Assembly: GCA_013812565.1 (NCBI GenBank)
Contig: JACCTF010000798.1
Span: 1 to 7,188, forward strand
DNA length: 7,188 nt
Reading direction: 5' to 3'
DNA from: Pyrinomonadaceae bacterium
GTDB taxonomy: Bacteria > Acidobacteriota > Blastocatellia > Pyrinomonadales > Pyrinomonadaceae
The translations under genes and the position numbers were made by a program. The notes under the pieces were generated by a model, which saw nothing but the letters and a program-made list of their open reading frames with translations, was not told where the DNA came from and did not search any database. Shown piece after piece: positions 4,334 to 7,188 of the stretch; position 1 is the first letter of the stretch, and each line of letters begins with the position of its first letter.

Positions 4334-7188
4334 CCTGTCCATCCTTTGGTGCGCTCTTTGGTTCACCCTTCTGTTCGCAAGGCAAACTGAACCGAACTCG
4401 GATGATGGTTCCCTGACCAGCTACGGAGTCAATCGTGTGTGTCCCGCAGAGCATGCGCACGCGCTCCGCGATGTCGAGCAGGCCGAAGCCGCCATTGTGT
4501 GAGGGCGTGGAGGCGGAAGCGTTAGGCACGCCTCCTTGTCCGTTATCCTGAATCGTGACGAGCAGGCTGCGCGCCTCTTTCCGAATCACGATTTTTGCTT
4601 CAGTGGCTCCTGAATGTTTGATGATATTGTTCACACATTCCTGCACGATGCGGTAAAGATTGATCTCGGCTTCTTGGGGCAGCAGATTATCAATGCGGTC
4701 TATCTCAGCCGTGAAGGCAACCTGCGAGACGCGCGTAACTCGTTCAGCCAAGGCTTCGAGCGTGCTCGTCAACCCGAGCCGATCCAGATGGTATGGCCGT
4801 AAGTTGTAGGCAATCTCCCGCACTTCATTAATCGCCTGTGATGCTGATTCCGTAATCTCATCGAATTGCTCTTTGACGGTTCCGTGATCGACAGCAGTGA
4901 ACGCACGCGCACCGAGCAGCGCGCGGTTCTTAATGATAAGCAGGTTTTGCCCCAAACTGTCGTGCAGTTCGGCGGCGATCCGCTTGCGCTCGCTTTCTTG
5001 TGAATCAATCAACTGGCGTGAGAATGCCTCTTGGACTCTGTGCCGCTTCTTCAGTTGGGAGACGCGACGGTAGTAGATCAGCAGCACAACACTGCTTGCC
5101 AGGATTAGTTCAAGGAGAAGAAACCACCATGTTTGCCAGAAAGCCGGATGAACAATTATCTGAAGCTTCCGGCCTTCGGTGTTCCACACGCCATCGCTGT
5201 TGGCCGCGATCACATGGAAGGCGTAACGCCCGGGCGGAAGGTGCGCGTAATAAGCCGTGCGCCGAGTTCCGGCATCCACCCAATCCTCGTCCAAACCTTC
5301 TAGCTTGTACTTGAAACTGACCTGTCCAGGCTTGATGAAACTCAAACCCGTGTAGTGAATCTCCAGGTTATTCTTTCTCGGAGCCACCTGTACTTGACCG
5401 TTGAAATCAATCGCCTTACGATCAAGGATGAGAGATTCGATTGCCACTGGCGGCGGTTGTGGATTGAATGGAATCACCGCCGGATCGATAATCGCCACGC
5501 CGTTCTGCGTCGGGAACCACAGCTTTCCGTCGCGCATCTTGACTCCCGCAGGCTGACGCCCGCCGTTGCATTCGACATTGAGCAGACCATCCTCTTTGCC
5601 ATAAGAGACCGCACTGATCTTGCGGATTTTACCGTCGGCAAACTCATTGAGTTGATTATGGTTGACGCGATAAATCCCCTGGTTGCAGCTCATCCAGAGA
5701 TTGCTTCGGTCGTCTTCGAGAATCTGGAAGACACCGTTGCTGAACAATCCTTCGGCGGTGGTGTAGATCGTGAAGCGTCCATCTTTGAAGCGACTGAGGC
5801 CCCCGTCATAAGTTCCGATCCACAGCACGCCGTCGCTGTCCTCATAGAGTGATCGCACACGGTTGCTCGCTAAACCGTTCTCCTCGGTGAAGGAAGTGAA
5901 CTGATTAGCCGTGTGGCGCGTCAGACCGCCGTAGGTTCCAACCCAGAGCGTGCCTTCGCGGTCTTCGAGAATGGTTTTCACATCATCGCCTGCCAGGCCA
6001 TCCTTCGTCGTATAGCCGGTTGTCGCTTCGTCTGTATACTTGAACAATCCATGAGTGGTGCCGAACCAGAGATTACCTTGACGGTCTTTGTGGATCACCC
6101 AGACGACGAAAGAAGAGAAATCTTTTCGGTCGCCGAATACTTCGCGGGTGGCAGAGGTAAACCGTCCGTCCTTAAACCAACTGACTCCGCTGAACCCCCC
6201 GACCCACAAGCGCCCCTGCCGGTCTTCAGCGAGAGCCGTCACCAAGTGGTTAAGTAAACCATCTTTGCTTGTGTAAGTTGTAAAAATCCCATCTCTATAC
6301 TTGTGGAGGCCAGCACCATTGCTGCCGATCCAAACGTTACCAATGCGATCTTCATAAATAGGATAGACGTTGCTGTCAAGCAAACCATCCTGTGTGGAAT
6401 AAACAGTCAAGGACTCTCGGCTCAGGCGATTGAGTCCACCGTCAATGGTGCCAACCCAGAGCGTCCCCTCGCGATCCTCATAGATCGTTCTGCAGAATTT
6501 ACTGGAGAGGTTGCTCGCCGTGGAAAAGTTTGTGAATCTACCATCCTTGAATTGTGTCACCCCTTCATCGGTAGCCAACCAGAGAACGCCGTGCCGATCT
6601 TCCCGGATCGCTTTCAACTCAGGCAATCCATCTTTCGCGGTGTAGATTGTTATTATCCCGTCCTTCAGCCGGCTGAGGGTCGCATCCGTCGCGGCAATCC
6701 AGAGACTACCGTCGCGACTTTCGTAGAGACCACCATAGAGTCCTTCGAGGGTTCCCTGCCGGATACCATAAATGTCGAGGCTCGACAAACCATCACGAAC
6801 GGTATAAGTCGTCGTGTCTCCGTCTTTGACTTTATGCAATCCTTGTTGATCGACATACCAGAGCGCGCCGGAACGCCCGCGATACCCGAACAGATTCTCA
6901 GGTTCACCGGCTTGCGGCATGTAAGGAAGAAAGCGGCCTTGATTCCGGCGAACCAATCCGCCATCGGTCGAGATTAAAATACCGCCATCATCATCACGAA
7001 TGGCTCTCACGGAGTTACCGGGCAGACCATCTTCGGTTGTATAGGAAGCGAATGTTCCCGCGCGATACATAGTCAGCCCGCCGTCTTCGGTGCCGATCCA
7101 GAGCGTGCCTTCGCGGTCTTCGAACAGCGTGGAGAAACGGTTGCTACTGATGCCTTTGGTCGCGCCTTTGTTAAAGATGGTGAAGCGC
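4323..7188 (-). CDS. Beta-propeller sensor histidine kinase (Reg_prop, Y_Y_Y, HisKA_3), N-terminus cut by window edge
   Basis: The frame stays open to the right edge (954 visible residues), so the ATG at 7070 is internal and the true start lies beyond 7188. Numbering below is from the first visible codon (7187). About 13 Reg_prop blades (D-x-x-G-x-LWIGT-x-x-GL pattern, about 40-50 residues apart) fill residues 1 to about 550. A Y_Y_Y domain at about 605-682 contains FKYKLEGLDEDW and LPPGRYAFHVIAANSDGVW. A transmembrane helix lies at about 686-706. HisKA_3 has H742 in ERKRIAAELHDSLGQ. The HATPase domain shows the N-box (QECVNNIIKHSG, near 848-859), the G1 box DNGQGG (about 880) and the G2 box GGFGLLDIAERV (about 899). 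The propeller is expected in the periplasm and the kinase in the cytoplasm. Related propeller sensors often detect glycans, but the ligand here is unknown. It overlaps the NarL-type regulator gene by 11 bases. Confidence 0.96.
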   Translation of the reverse strand, partial: RFTIFNKGATKGISSNRFSTLFEDREGTLWIGTEDGGLTMYRAGTFASYTTEDGLPGNSVRAIRDDDGGILISTDGGLVRRNQGRFLPYMPQAGEPENLFGYRGRSGALWYVDQQGLHKVKDGDTTTYTVRDGLSSLDIYGIRQGTLEGLYGGLYESRDGSLWIAATDATLSRLKDGIITIYTAKDGLPELKAIREDRHGVLWLATDEGVTQFKDGRFTNFSTASNLSSKFCRTIYEDREGTLWVGTIDGGLNRLSRESLTVYSTQDGLLDSNVYPIYEDRIGNVWIGSNGAGLHKYRDGIFTTYTSKDGLLNHLVTALAEDRQGRLWVGGFSGVSWFKDGRFTSATREVFGDRKDFSSFVVWVIHKDRQGNLWFGTTHGLFKYTDEATTGYTTKDGLAGDDVKTILEDREGTLWVGTYGGLTRHTANQFTSFTEENGLASNRVRSLYEDSDGVLWIGTYDGGLSRFKDGRFTIYTTAEGLFSNGVFQILEDDRSNLWMSCNQGIYRVNHNQLNEFADGKIRKISAVSYGKEDGLLNVECNGGRQPAGVKMRDGKLWFPTQNGVAIIDPAVIPFNPQPPPVAIESLILDRKAIDFNGQVQVAPRKNNLEIHYTGLSFIKPGQVSFKYKLEGLDEDWVDAGTRRTAYYAHLPPGRYAFHVIAANSDGVWNTEGRKLQIIVHPAFWQTWWFLLLELILASSVVLLIYYRRVSQLKKRHRVQEAFSRQLIDSQESERKRIAAELHDSLGQNLLIIKNRALLGARAFTAVDHGTVKEQFDEITESASQAINEVREIAYNLRPYHLDRLGLTSTLEALAERVTRVSQVAFTAEIDRIDNLLPQEAEINLYRIVQECVNNIIKHSGATEAKIVIRKEARSLLVTIQDNGQGGVPNASASTPSHNGGFGLLDIAERVRMLCGTHTIDSVAGQGTIIRVRFSLPCEQKGEPKSAPKDGQDES
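4342..4347 (-). promoter_or_regulatory. Shine-Dalgarno site of the NarL-type regulator inside the kinase gene
   Basis: AAAGGA on the minus strand is 8 bases upstream of the ATG at 4333 and lies inside the last codons of the kinase gene. This supports the 4333 start and coupled translation of kinase and regulator. Confidence 0.6.
5943..5968. repeat. 26-nt exact repeat within the propeller coding region, copy 1
   Basis: These 26 bases are identical to 7098-7123 and encode the conserved DREGTLW core of a propeller blade. Partly diverged versions lie in other blades, for example near 6453-6480. Identity at synonymous positions suggests blade duplication or gene conversion inside the gene. Confidence 0.7.
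7098..7123. repeat. 26-nt exact repeat within the propeller coding region, copy 2
   Basis: This is the second copy of the segment at 5943-5968, 1155 bp apart. It encodes the DREGTLW core of the first visible blade of the sensor kinase. Confidence 0.7.

Noticed and set aside
5355..5852. Plus-strand open frame opposite the kinase gene
   Set aside because: Antisense shadow of the propeller repeats; the minus strand encodes recognisable Reg_prop and Y_Y_Y domains throughout.
6303..6977. 224-codon plus-strand open frame
   Set aside because: Antisense of the propeller blades. Its apparent repeats mirror the repeats of the real gene and it shows no domain of its own.

Overview
This window carries a two-component signalling locus from a bacterium with moderate GC content. 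The style points to an Acidobacteriota-like soil or environmental organism: a giant beta-propeller sensor kinase of the Reg_prop/Y_Y_Y/HisKA_3 type, a NarL-type regulator, a receiver-only regulator and a secreted FG-GAP (VCBS) repeat protein. The lineage is inferred from gene style alone, since there is no rRNA or other marker here.

Layout from right to left. At 7188-4323 (minus) lies the sensor kinase, whose N-terminus is cut off by the right edge. It overlaps by 11 bases the gene for its likely partner, a LuxR/NarL-type response regulator (4333-3674, minus). A convergent spacer (3673-3498) holds a degenerate CACCACAGAGG-like repeat. A small three-helix membrane protein of unknown function is on the plus strand (3129-3497). 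The divergent spacer 2954-3128 contains the most striking non-coding feature: a compact array of TCTACC/GGTAGR half-sites on an exact 23-bp period, including a perfect 20-bp palindrome. A receiver-only response regulator follows (2953-2603, minus), and 68 bp later a large secreted FG-GAP protein starts (2534, minus) and runs off the left edge.

How it may work together (inference). The periplasmic propeller senses a ligand and the cytoplasmic HisKA_3 kinase phosphorylates the NarL-type regulator. That regulator may act at the half-site array between the receiver gene and the membrane-protein gene; some of the half-sites match the NarL heptamer consensus. The receiver-only protein and the exported FG-GAP protein are spaced like an operon and would be possible outputs. 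The FG-GAP protein has a C-terminal Ser/Thr-rich alternating segment reminiscent of the pore-forming hairpin region of aerolysin/ETX-MTX2 proteins, which is the most speculative but most interesting protein-level observation. No tRNA, rRNA, CRISPR array, transposase or integrase was seen, and no gene-free stretch exceeds 300 bases.
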